Source: Sphingomonas japonica
GTDB taxonomy: Bacteria > Pseudomonadota > Alphaproteobacteria > Sphingomonadales > Sphingomonadaceae
Reading direction: 5' to 3'
NCBI RefSeq assembly: GCF_006346325.1
Contig: NZ_VDYR01000001.1
Coordinates: forward strand, 1,612,001 to 1,676,000
Length of the DNA stretch: 64,000 nt
The translations under genes and the position numbers were made by a program. The notes beneath the pieces were generated by a model, which did no database searches, was not told the DNA's origin, and was given only the letters and a program-made list of their open reading frames with translations. Positions 31,254 to 38,932 of this stretch are shown piece by piece; position 1 is the stretch's first letter; every line of letters begins with the position of its first letter.

Positions 31254-32708
31254 ATGGTCCGTTCGCTGTTGCCGCTGCTGCTCGTCCTGTTCGTCGCAGG
31301 CTGCGAACGCCGTCCCGACGACGTTCCGGTGGTCGTCAGCGCGATCGGCGGCCCGGCACGGCTGGTCGATCCGGGACGCGGGCAGCCGTCGCTCGCCAGC
31401 CTGCTGCTCGCCGACGCGACGGCGCAGGGGCTGGTACGGTTCGATGCCAATGGCCAGGTCGAGCCCGGCCTTGCCGAGCGCTGGATCGTGATCGACGACG
31501 GCCGCAGCTATATCTTTCGCCTGCGCGCCGCCGAATGGGCCGATGGCAGCCCGGTAACCGCCGAGCAGGTCGTCGCCCGGCTGCGGCGCGCCACTGCGCC
31601 TGAAGCGCGCAACGCGGTATCGCCGTATCTGAGCGCGATCGACGAGATCGTGGCGATGACGCCGCAGGTGATCGAGGTGCGATTGTCGCGGCCGCGCCCC
31701 AACCTGCTGACGCTGTTCGCGCATCCGGCGCTGGCGATCTACGGAACCGGCCAGCGCGTCGGATCGGGACCGTTCCGCATCGCCGAGCGCGGCGCCGAGG
31801 ACATCGTGCTGCAACCCGCCTTCGATCCCAGCCAGGCGAGTGACGAGGTCGAGGAACCGGCGCCTGAGGACTTCGTACGGCTGCGCGGCGAGCGCGCGGC
31901 GATGGCCATCCTGCGGTTTGCCGAGCGCGAATCGGACCTGGTGACGGGCGGCAGCTTCGCCGACTGGCCGCTGATCGAGATTGCCGATGTCGCGCCCAAC
32001 ACGCTGCGCATCGATCCGGCGATAGGACTGTTCGGGCTGGCGATCGTCGAGCGCACCGGATTTCTGGCAGACGCCGCCAACCGGGCCGCGATCGCGATGG
32101 CGATCGATCGCGGCACCCTGACCGCCGCGTTCCGGCAGGCCTGGACGCCGGTCCAGTCGGTGCTGCCCGACCAGCTCGATTCCGCCGACGTCCCGGCGCT
32201 GCCCGACTGGACCGCGTCCGACCTGACCGAGCGCCGGGCGGTTGCACAGGCGCGTGTCGCGATCTGGCGGGCACGCAATCCGGTCGCGCCGCCGCTGCGG
32301 GTGGCGCTGCCGCCGGGGCCGGGATCGAACCTGGTGTGGGGCAGCCTGGCCGAGGCGTTCGCCGCGATCGGGCTGCCGATCCGCCGTGTCGCGGTTCGCG
32401 AGGATGCCGACCTGCGCCTGATCGATGCGGTGGCGCCGTACGAAAGCGCGCGCTGGTTCCTGGTGACCGCCTGCCGCCTGTGCAGCGCCGAAACCATCGC
32501 GGCGATCGACGCCGCCCGCGATGCGCCCGATGCCGCGGCCCGGTCGGCCCTGCTGGCGCAGGCGGACATCGCCGTCGCGCGCGAAACCCCCTTCATCCCA
32601 ATCGCGCCGCCGCTGCGCTGGTCGCTGGTGGCGCCGCGGCTGGCGCAGTGGCAGGCCAACCCCTATGCGTGGCATCCGTTGAATCGGCTGCGGCGCGAGC
32701 CCAATTAA
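31254..32708 (+). CDS. Lone ABC transporter substrate-binding lipoprotein (family 5, peptide type)
   Basis: The N-terminus LLLVLFVAGCERR is a lipobox with Cys near residue 17. The family 5 solute-binding fold follows, with LVRFDANGQVEPGLAERWIV near residue 60 and FRLRAAEWADGSPVTAEQVV near 90. The 484-aa protein lacks some conserved late motifs and is short for the family. No permease or ATPase gene is nearby, so it may serve a distant transporter or act as a sensor-type binding protein. Substrate unknown. Confidence 0.75.
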   Translation: MVRSLLPLLLVLFVAGCERRPDDVPVVVSAIGGPARLVDPGRGQPSLASLLLADATAQGLVRFDANGQVEPGLAERWIVIDDGRSYIFRLRAAEWADGSPVTAEQVVARLRRATAPEARNAVSPYLSAIDEIVAMTPQVIEVRLSRPRPNLLTLFAHPALAIYGTGQRVGSGPFRIAERGAEDIVLQPAFDPSQASDEVEEPAPEDFVRLRGERAAMAILRFAERESDLVTGGSFADWPLIEIADVAPNTLRIDPAIGLFGLAIVERTGFLADAANRAAIAMAIDRGTLTAAFRQAWTPVQSVLPDQLDSADVPALPDWTASDLTERRAVAQARVAIWRARNPVAPPLRVALPPGPGSNLVWGSLAEAFAAIGLPIRRVAVREDADLRLIDAVAPYESARWFLVTACRLCSAETIAAIDAARDAPDAAARSALLAQADIAVARETPFIPIAPPLRWSLVAPRLAQWQANPYAWHPLNRLRREPN

Positions 32709-32713
32709 GCGTC

Positions 32714-33163
32714 ATGGCCAAACCTTCCCGCATCAATCCCGAGACCTTTGCGCGCATCGCCGACCAGTTGCCGATCGCCAAGGATGCCGCGTCGGTGCGG
32801 CAGCGCGTCGAACTCCTCGAACGCCTGCTCGAGCGCAGCCTAGTCATTCCCGGCATCAACCGGCCGATCGGGCTCGACGTGCTGCTCGGCCTGCTGCCGG
32901 TCGGCGGCAGCTTCGTCGGCGCGGCGTTCGGCGGCTATATGGTGTGGGAAGCGCGCAATCTGGGCATGTCGAAAGGCGCGATGGCGCGGATGGCGGGCAA
33001 TGTCGGCTTCGACTGGCTGCTCGGGTTGATCCCCGGCATCGGCATCATCCCCGATTTCTTCTTCCGGTCGAACACGCGCAACCTGCGCATCATCCGGCGC
33101 CATCTCGACAAACACCACCCCGCGACCGTCACGCTGGAAGGGTCAGCGCCCGCCGCGCCATAA
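32714..33163 (+). CDS. DUF4112 family membrane protein
   Basis: The 149-residue protein has a charged N-terminus, then the DUF4112 core IPGINRPIGLDVLLGLLPVGGSFVGAAFGGYMV and GLIPGIGIIPDFFFRSNTRNLR. The repeated P-G-I/G-L-L-P-x-G pattern forms two short membrane segments. Function is unknown. It starts 5 bp after the binding-protein stop, so may be co-transcribed. Its 3' end overlaps the converging RNase T2 gene by 21 bp. Confidence 0.85.
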   Translation: MAKPSRINPETFARIADQLPIAKDAASVRQRVELLERLLERSLVIPGINRPIGLDVLLGLLPVGGSFVGAAFGGYMVWEARNLGMSKGAMARMAGNVGFDWLLGLIPGIGIIPDFFFRSNTRNLRIIRRHLDKHHPATVTLEGSAPAAP

Positions 33164-33862
33164 TTTGAGGCGCGTGGCTGGCGCAAGGCTTGCCTGATGC
33201 GTCGGGCAGCGGCGGTATTTGAAGTTGGTGTCGAGGCAGATCCACACCTCGTCGAGCCAGCCGTCGCGCGTCGCGGTCAGTCGCAGCGAGCGAGGATTGA
33301 GCCCGCGATTGGCGCGCGCGAACGCGACCGCGAATTGCCCGGCGGTCAGGTTGGCGCGGCGCGACAGCGCGTCCATGTCGGGATAGCGCACCTGCGCGAA
33401 CAGGCGCCCCGACTGCGCGAAATAGCGCGCGGGCGTCAGGTTCATGCAGGTACCATGCTTGGCATATTCGTGCTGGAGCAGTTGCGGCGACGGAGTCGTG
33501 CACAGGTTGCGGCGGATCACCGCCTGCGGAACGATCGCGGCGGGGCGGCAATATTGCGGCCAGGTCTTGCCGACGCCATCGGGCCACAAGCCGTGCAGCG
33601 TGAAGCCGAAGCGATTGCCGCCGCCGCATTGAAACCGCGCCGAGCGCGTGTCGCCGGCAGTGCGGCAATATTGCGGGCTCCACGTCAGCGCCAGCGTATA
33701 GCCGCCGGTGGCGACGCGGCGCACCGGATCGCGCGCATCGGGCGTGTCGGGGCGCGGGGTGTCGATCGCCTGCGGCACCGAACAGCGATAGGCCTGCGCC
33801 TGCGCCGCCAGCGGTGCGAGCATCGCCGCGCCTGCCACTATCACCCGCATTCCGATCCGCAT
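33143..33862 (-). CDS. Ribonuclease T2 family protein, secreted
   Basis: The 239-residue protein has a signal peptide ending AAQAQA. Both catalytic signatures are present: CAS I (F-T-L-H-G-L-W-P-D) and CAS II (Q-H-E-Y-A-K-H-G-T-C). Together they supply the two histidines and the glutamate that cleave RNA through a cyclic phosphate. It is probably periplasmic, where it would scavenge RNA. It is downstream of nadC on the same strand (38-bp gap). The 3' end overlaps DUF4112 in antisense orientation. Confidence 0.9.
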   Translation of the reverse strand: MRIGMRVIVAGAAMLAPLAAQAQAYRCSVPQAIDTPRPDTPDARDPVRRVATGGYTLALTWSPQYCRTAGDTRSARFQCGGGNRFGFTLHGLWPDGVGKTWPQYCRPAAIVPQAVIRRNLCTTPSPQLLQHEYAKHGTCMNLTPARYFAQSGRLFAQVRYPDMDALSRRANLTAGQFAVAFARANRGLNPRSLRLTATRDGWLDEVWICLDTNFKYRRCPTHQASLAPATRLKLWRGGR

Positions 33863-33900
33863 TGCCGGCCCCCGCCCCCTGTCGCATCGCCAACCTGCCC

Positions 33901-34746
33901 TTAGCCGACCGTGAAATCCAGCCCGATATCGGCCGCGGGCGCCGACTGGGTGAGCCGGCCGACGCTGACATAGCTGACGCCGGTCCGGGCGATGTCACGG
34001 ATCGTGTCGAGCCGCACGCCGCCCGAAGCCTCGGTTGGCACGCGCCCGGCCACGATGCCGACCGCCTCGCGCAGCACCGGCGGGGGCATGTTGTCGAGCA
34101 GCAGATGCGTCGCGCCCGCCGCCAGCGCCGGTTCGATCTGATCCAGCCGGTCGACCTCGACGATGATGCTGGCGATCCCCGCCGCCACTGCCCGTGCGGT
34201 CGCGGCCTCGACCGAGCCTGCCACCGCGACGTGGTTGTCCTTGATCATCGCGGCGTCCCACAGTCCCATGCGGTGATTGGTCGCGCCACCCATGCGCGTC
34301 GCGTATTTCTCGAGCGCGCGTAGCCCCGGGATCGTCTTGCGCGTATCGAGCAGCACCGCGCCGGTGCCGGCAATGGCATCGACATAGGCGCGCGTCAGGG
34401 TGGCGACCCCCGACAGGTGCTGGACGGTGTTGAGCGCCGAACGCTCGGCAGTGAGCAGCGCGCGCGCCGATCCGCGCAGGCGCATCAGGTCGGTGCCGGG
34501 CAGGACGCTGGCCCCCTCCTCCACCAGCACCTCGATCGTGGCGGCGGGATCGAGGGTACGGAAGAATTGCGCGGCGACGTGAAGCCCCGCGACGACGATC
34601 GCGTCGCGGCTGTCCATCACCCCGGCAAAGCGCGCATCCGCCGGTATCACCGCCGCCGAGGTGACATCGCCGCCATCGCCGAGGTCCTCGGCAAGCGTTG
34701 CGGCGACGAAGGCGTCGAGATCGAAGCGGTCCAGGGAAAAGCGCAT
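33901..34746 (-). CDS. nadC: Nicotinate-nucleotide diphosphorylase (carboxylating), quinolinate phosphoribosyltransferase
   Basis: This enzyme makes nicotinate mononucleotide from quinolinate and PRPP in de novo NAD synthesis. LAEDLGDGGDVTSAAVIP near residue 17 opens the N-terminal domain. LNTVQHLSGVATLT and LDTRKTIPGLRALEKYATRMGG carry the phosphate-binding residues. IIVEVDRLDQIEPAL and ASGGVRLDTIRDIARTGV complete the barrel. At 281 aa it has normal length. It is divergent from the serralysin gene across a 324-bp intergenic region. Confidence 0.95.
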   Translation of the reverse strand: MRFSLDRFDLDAFVAATLAEDLGDGGDVTSAAVIPADARFAGVMDSRDAIVVAGLHVAAQFFRTLDPAATIEVLVEEGASVLPGTDLMRLRGSARALLTAERSALNTVQHLSGVATLTRAYVDAIAGTGAVLLDTRKTIPGLRALEKYATRMGGATNHRMGLWDAAMIKDNHVAVAGSVEAATARAVAAGIASIIVEVDRLDQIEPALAAGATHLLLDNMPPPVLREAVGIVAGRVPTEASGGVRLDTIRDIARTGVSYVSVGRLTQSAPAADIGLDFTVG

Positions 34747-35070
34747 CCCGCTCCCCTATCGTGTCGCGGCGCCGCCGCCAATTGTGCAGGCATTTCGCAA
34801 AAAGGTTCCACACCGTACGAAAACACCCCTTGCGGATCGCCCCGGATGTGGCATGCTACCCCCTTGGGGAGAGTGCAAGTTGTTGCAGTGTTATGGTTTT
34901 TCGGGTGTGGCGCCCGCAGGCTCCGGCCCGCGGGGGGATGCATCCACTCCGACCACGATCGTATCCTTTGGCGATCGGCTGCAATTGCAGGTCCATAGCG
35001 GTATCGAAGGCCAACCGGCCCGCCGCTGACAATCTCGCCTCAATCGTTACAATTCGGGGAAGGTCGCATC
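34747..35070. other. 324-bp divergent intergenic region between nadC and the serralysin gene
   Basis: No gene of normal size is supported here. The region holds the promoters of both flanking genes, and several A/T-rich patches stand out from the GC-rich surroundings (CGCAAAAAGG near 34796, GTTATGGTTTTTC near 34889). A short open frame ending at 35029 reads ASTPTTIVSFGDRLQLQV but lacks a credible start. The upstream 300 bases may be a long leader of the protease gene. GGGGAAGG at 35057 is a plausible ribosome-binding site for the ATG at 35071. Confidence 0.5.
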
Positions 35071-37296
35071 ATGGCAAGAATGATTGAATATGGTACCGGC
35101 ATGGCATCGACGGGTGGGCTTCGGCCGTCGCCGTTCACGGTCGATGTTTCGACGCATGCGATGGGCTGCGCCTGCGGCGCGCATGGCTTCGACGGCGAAA
35201 ATGACGTGCGCGATCCGCGCCTGTTCGTCGAGATCGGCGACGCGTCGGTCGACGATCAGGCCGGCACCGTCGCGGGCAACGGCAAGGACATCTGGAGCGA
35301 GGACGAAATCGCTGCCTATCTGAACCGCAGCGACACCAGCTGGGTACCGGGTCCGGGCCACACGCCGCAGACCGACAACGTCGCCGATGTGATCAACTTC
35401 GGTTTTCACGAGAGCCTGACCGAGCTCGAGAACAACGGCTATGTGTTCGAATATCAGGGCGGCTATTACGGCGCCCAGGAATATTTCAATTTCGCCCCGT
35501 TCGAAGCCGAACAGCGCGAAGCCGCGCGCGACGCGATGGAATATTGGGATGACCTGGTCGCCGTGTCGTTCCAGGAAACCGCGAGCGGCGATGCCGATAT
35601 CAATCTCGCCAATCTCGCCGACGCGCCCCAGACGCAGGCCTATGCCTATCTGCCCGGCGACACGCTGTACGGCATCCCCGAAATCGACGCGCAGACCGTC
35701 GGCGTGCTCGGCGACGTGTGGGTTTCGGCCAGCCAGGCGAGCAACTTCCAGCTCGAGGTCGGCGGCTACGGCCTCAACACGCTGACCCACGAAATCGGCC
35801 ACGCTATCGGCTTGTCGCATCCGGGCAACTATAATTTCGGCCCGGGCTTTGCAGTCAACTATGCCAACGGCGCGGAATATTTCCAGGACGCGCGCAACTA
35901 CACGATCATGTCGTACTGGAACCCGCGCGACATCGGCGCACGCGATTTCGACTTCAACATCATGACGATCTCGTACGGCGGCACGCCGATGGTGCATGAC
36001 ATCCTGGCGGTCCAGAACATGTACGGCGCCGATACGACGACGCGTACCGGCAACACCACCTATGGCTTCAACAGCAACGCCGGCCGCGACGCGCTCGACT
36101 TCACGATCAATACCGCGCCGACCACGGCGATCTGGGATGCCGGCGGCAACGACACGCTCGACGTGTCGGGCTACAACACCGACCAGATCATCGATCTCAA
36201 CCCGGGCTCGCTGTCGAGCATCGGCGGCGTCACGGTCGAGGAGGCACGCGCCGAGCTGACCTTCGAGCAGGTCAACGCCAACCGCGCTGCGGCCGGCTAT
36301 GCGCCGACGCTGCTGGCGACCTATCTCGCCAACATGGCCGCGCTCGAAGCCAACCCGCTGCTGGGCCGGATGACCGACAATGTCGGCATCGCCTATGGCG
36401 CGTGGATCGAGAATGCGGTCGGCGGCGGCGGCGACGACGTCATCGTCGCCAATGCGGTCGCCAACCGCATCAACGGCGGTGCCGGCAACGACGTCGTCAG
36501 CTATGAATCGGCGACGTCGGGCGTGCTGATCAGCCTGCTCGCCAACTCCGCGTCGGGCGGTGCCGCTGGCGATCGTCTGACCTCGATCGAGGGTCTGATC
36601 GGCGGTGCGTACGACGACACGCTGATCGGCAACAACGCCGACAACGTCATCGGCGGCGGCAGCGGCGGGCGCGATACGCTGCTCGGCAATGGCGGCATCG
36701 ACACCGTGACCTATTTCGACGCCACCGGCGGCGTGCAGGTCAATCTGGCGACCAACGTCGTCGGCGGTGCCGCGGCGGGCGACCGCATCAACGGGTTCGA
36801 GAACGCCACGGGATCGGCGTTCAACGACACGCTGCGCGGGTCGACGCTGGGCAACGAGCTGCGCGGGATGGACGGCAACGACACGCTGCTGGGCCTGAAC
36901 GGCAACGACACGCTGTACGGCGATGCCGGCAACGACACGCTCGACGGCGGCGCCAACAACGACTGGCTCGACGGCGGCGCGGGTGCCGACATGCTGACCG
37001 GCGGGCTGGGCATCGATGTCTTCGCCTTCTCGGTGGCCGATGGCAGCACCGACCGGGTCGTCGATTTCCAGCGCGGCGTCGATGATCTCGACCTGTCGGC
37101 GATCGACGCCGACACGACGGTGCTCGGCAACGACAGCTTCACGCTGATCAACGGCGCCGCATTCTCCGGCAGCGCCGGTGAATTGCGGATCGCGGGCAAC
37201 ATGATGCAGGGCGATGTCAACGGCGACGGCGCCGCGGACTTCTCGATCCTGTTCGAGAACAACGCCGTGCCGCTGGCGAACGACATCATCCTCTGA
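35071..37296 (+). CDS. Serralysin-type M10 zinc metalloprotease with RTX repeats
   Basis: The 741-residue protein has a long acidic N-terminal region including an unusual M-G-C-A-C-G. The catalytic domain has zinc motif H-E-I-G-H-A-I-G-L-S-H (residues 240-250) and Met-turn I-M-S-Y (Met280). A beta-rich stretch follows, then RTX nonapeptides (GMDGNDTLLGLNGNDTLYG, DGGAGADMLTGG) that bind calcium. The C-terminal ~100 residues resemble the type I secretion signal (VFAFSVADGSTDRVVDF and a hydrophobic end NDIIL). There is no Sec signal, so export by a type I system is expected. Such a system is not encoded nearby. Confidence 0.88.
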   Translation: MARMIEYGTGMASTGGLRPSPFTVDVSTHAMGCACGAHGFDGENDVRDPRLFVEIGDASVDDQAGTVAGNGKDIWSEDEIAAYLNRSDTSWVPGPGHTPQTDNVADVINFGFHESLTELENNGYVFEYQGGYYGAQEYFNFAPFEAEQREAARDAMEYWDDLVAVSFQETASGDADINLANLADAPQTQAYAYLPGDTLYGIPEIDAQTVGVLGDVWVSASQASNFQLEVGGYGLNTLTHEIGHAIGLSHPGNYNFGPGFAVNYANGAEYFQDARNYTIMSYWNPRDIGARDFDFNIMTISYGGTPMVHDILAVQNMYGADTTTRTGNTTYGFNSNAGRDALDFTINTAPTTAIWDAGGNDTLDVSGYNTDQIIDLNPGSLSSIGGVTVEEARAELTFEQVNANRAAAGYAPTLLATYLANMAALEANPLLGRMTDNVGIAYGAWIENAVGGGGDDVIVANAVANRINGGAGNDVVSYESATSGVLISLLANSASGGAAGDRLTSIEGLIGGAYDDTLIGNNADNVIGGGSGGRDTLLGNGGIDTVTYFDATGGVQVNLATNVVGGAAAGDRINGFENATGSAFNDTLRGSTLGNELRGMDGNDTLLGLNGNDTLYGDAGNDTLDGGANNDWLDGGAGADMLTGGLGIDVFAFSVADGSTDRVVDFQRGVDDLDLSAIDADTTVLGNDSFTLINGAAFSGSAGELRIAGNMMQGDVNGDGAADFSILFENNAVPLANDIIL

Positions 37297-37317
37297 TCGT
37301 TCGATAGCGACGCATTG

Positions 37318-37350
37318 GGGGTCGGTCGGCATCTGCCGGCCGGCCCCTTT
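37318..37350 (+). terminator. Terminator after the serralysin gene
   Basis: A 14-bp stem GGGGTCGGTCGGCA / TGCCGGCCGGCCCC (two G-U pairs) with a 2-nt loop is followed by TTTGCTTG. It starts 21 bp after the protease stop. It also lies just past the stop of the converging ccm operon (37363), so it could serve both directions. Confidence 0.7.
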
Positions 37351-37362
37351 GCTTGTCCGCGG

Positions 37363-38001
37363 TTAAGGCCGGGAGGGCGGCGTGCCGGCCATCATCGCGA
37401 TGAAGCGATCCGCCATCAGCACGCGCGTGGCGACGTCGTCGCGATACGGCGCGTCGGCCGGGACGAGCGCCAGTGCCCGGTGCCACGCGGTTCGCGCGGG
37501 TTCGAGCTCGCCGCTGTTGAGCAGCGCCAGCCCGAGGAAGAAAGGCGGCCCCGGCGCGTGCGGGTCGAGCCGGATCGCCTGCGCAAAGGCGAACCGGGCC
37601 GAAGGCGAGAGCTGCTGGCCGTCATGGATGGCGAGCCCGGTGCCGAGCGCGGTCCATGCCGAAGCGTCGCGCGGCGCGCGGCGTACGGTATCGATCAGGA
37701 TCGCCACCGATTCGCGGGCATCGCCCCGGGCCAGCGCAGCATCGGCGAGCGACCAGGGCGCGCGATGCGCATCGCCCAGGATCGCCGACCGGAACGCGAC
37801 CATGCCGGGTTCGATCGTGAGGCCTTGCGCCGCGGAGGTGGCAGGCTGTCCGGCAAGGCGCGGCCTGCCCTGCAGCGCATAGCCCGTCGCCCCGAGCATC
37901 AACGCCGCCGCCGCGATCGCCGCCAGTCCGCGCGGCATGCGGCCGAGCCACAATGCTGCGCCTGCCGCCGCCCCGACCAGCGCCAACGCCAGCCACCCCA
38001 T
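37363..38001 (-). CDS. ccmI: CcmI/CycH-like TPR protein of cytochrome c maturation
   Basis: The 212-residue protein has two N-terminal transmembrane segments (WLALALVGAAAGAALWL, and GLAAIAAAALMLGATGYAL). Tetratricopeptide repeats follow at about residues 75-195 (SVAILIDTVRRAPRDASAWTALG, then AQAIRLDPHAPGPPFFLGLALL). CcmI hands apocytochrome to the CcmF/H heme ligation complex. Its ATG overlaps the ccmH stop (TGATG). It is shorter than the two-domain E. coli counterpart, and is the last gene of the operon. Confidence 0.78.
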   Translation of the reverse strand: MGWLALALVGAAAGAALWLGRMPRGLAAIAAAALMLGATGYALQGRPRLAGQPATSAAQGLTIEPGMVAFRSAILGDAHRAPWSLADAALARGDARESVAILIDTVRRAPRDASAWTALGTGLAIHDGQQLSPSARFAFAQAIRLDPHAPGPPFFLGLALLNSGELEPARTAWHRALALVPADAPYRDDVATRVLMADRFIAMMAGTPPSRP

Positions 38002-38408
38002 CAGCGGCGGCGCCGACGAAAGCTGCGCGCCGCGATCGCGCCGCCGATCAGCAACAGCGCAAGCGGTGCGATCCACAGCGGCGCGGTCGCCGTGCTCATC
38101 GGCGGATCGTAGCTGACATAGTCGCCATAACGCGCGATCAGCCACGCGCGGATCTGGTCGGCACTCTCGCCCGCGGCGATACGCTCGCGCACCAGCGCGC
38201 GCATATCGCCCGCCATCTCCGCGTCCGAATCGGAAATCGCCTGGCCCTGGCAGACGATGCAGCGCAGCGTCGCCATCAGCTCCGCCGCTTCCGCCTCCTT
38301 GGCGGGATCGGCAAGCTGCTTGTTGGCATATTCGGCGGGCGGCAATTGCGACTGCGCGGCCAGCGGGCTCGCCGCAGCCAACGCCAGCAATGCTGCCGTC
38401 CGCCTCAC
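38001..38408 (-). CDS. ccmH: CcmH cytochrome c maturation thiol-reductase subunit
   Basis: After a signal peptide ending LAAQSQ, the 135-residue protein shows the CcmH/CcmL core. It has the redox motif L-R-C-I-V-C-Q-G near residue 49, then ERIAAGESADQIRAWLIARYGDYVSYDPP and a C-terminal transmembrane helix. It reduces or holds the CxxCH of apocytochrome c for heme attachment. The gene overlaps ccmG by 4 bp and ccmI by 1 bp. Confidence 0.92.
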   Translation of the reverse strand: MRRTAALLALAAASPLAAQSQLPPAEYANKQLADPAKEAEAAELMATLRCIVCQGQAISDSDAEMAGDMRALVRERIAAGESADQIRAWLIARYGDYVSYDPPMSTATAPLWIAPLALLLIGGAIAARSFRRRRR

Positions 38409-38932
38409 CGCGCGTCCCTGAGCGCCTCCAGCAGATCGGCGACGTCATCCTCGCGGATGTCGCCGATATGCTGCGCGACGATGCGGCCCTTGCCGTCGAT
38501 CACGAAGGTTTCCGGCACGCCCGACGAACCGAGCGCGAGCTGCACCGAGCTTTGCCGATCGTCGCCGATCCGTTCATAGGGATCGCCGTTGCGCGCCAGG
38601 AATTGCCGGATCGCCGGCGCGGTGTCGCGGATCGCGATCGCGTCGATCTTCGCGCCCGCTGCTTTCAGCCGCAGCAGCTGCGGCGCTTCGGCGATGCAGG
38701 GAATGCACCAGCTGGCAAAGACGTTGAGGAGCCGCGGCTCGCCGGTCCTGAACGCGGCGGTGTCGAGCCCCGGCTTGCCCGGCACGATCGGCTTGAGCGC
38801 GAATTGCGGGAGCGGCTTGCCGACCAGCGCCGACCGCACTGTCGGATCATTGGGGCGATAGAGGCCGTGCAATGCGATCCCGGCGAGCAAGGCGAACACC
38901 GCCAGCGGCAGCCAGAGCAGCCAACGCTTCAT
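38405..38932 (-). CDS. ccmG: CcmG/DsbE thiol:disulfide interchange protein
   Basis: The 175-residue protein has an N-terminal membrane anchor (LLWLPLAVFALLAGIAL) and a periplasmic thioredoxin domain. The active site is A-S-W-C-I-P-C near residues 73-79, with the DsbE-typical GVPETFVIDGKGRI later on. It keeps apocytochrome cysteines reduced. The start at 38932 overlaps the ccmF stop as ATGA; an ATG two codons earlier (38938) is possible. Confidence 0.92.
   Translation of the reverse strand: MKRWLLWLPLAVFALLAGIALHGLYRPNDPTVRSALVGKPLPQFALKPIVPGKPGLDTAAFRTGEPRLLNVFASWCIPCIAEAPQLLRLKAAGAKIDAIAIRDTAPAIRQFLARNGDPYERIGDDRQSSVQLALGSSGVPETFVIDGKGRIVAQHIGDIREDDVADLLEALRDAR

Noticed and set aside
35047..37332. 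Open frame of about 760 codons on the minus strand opposite the serralysin gene.
   Set aside because: It is the mirror of a gene with clear protease and RTX motifs; its translation has no domain and resembles low-complexity antisense sequence.
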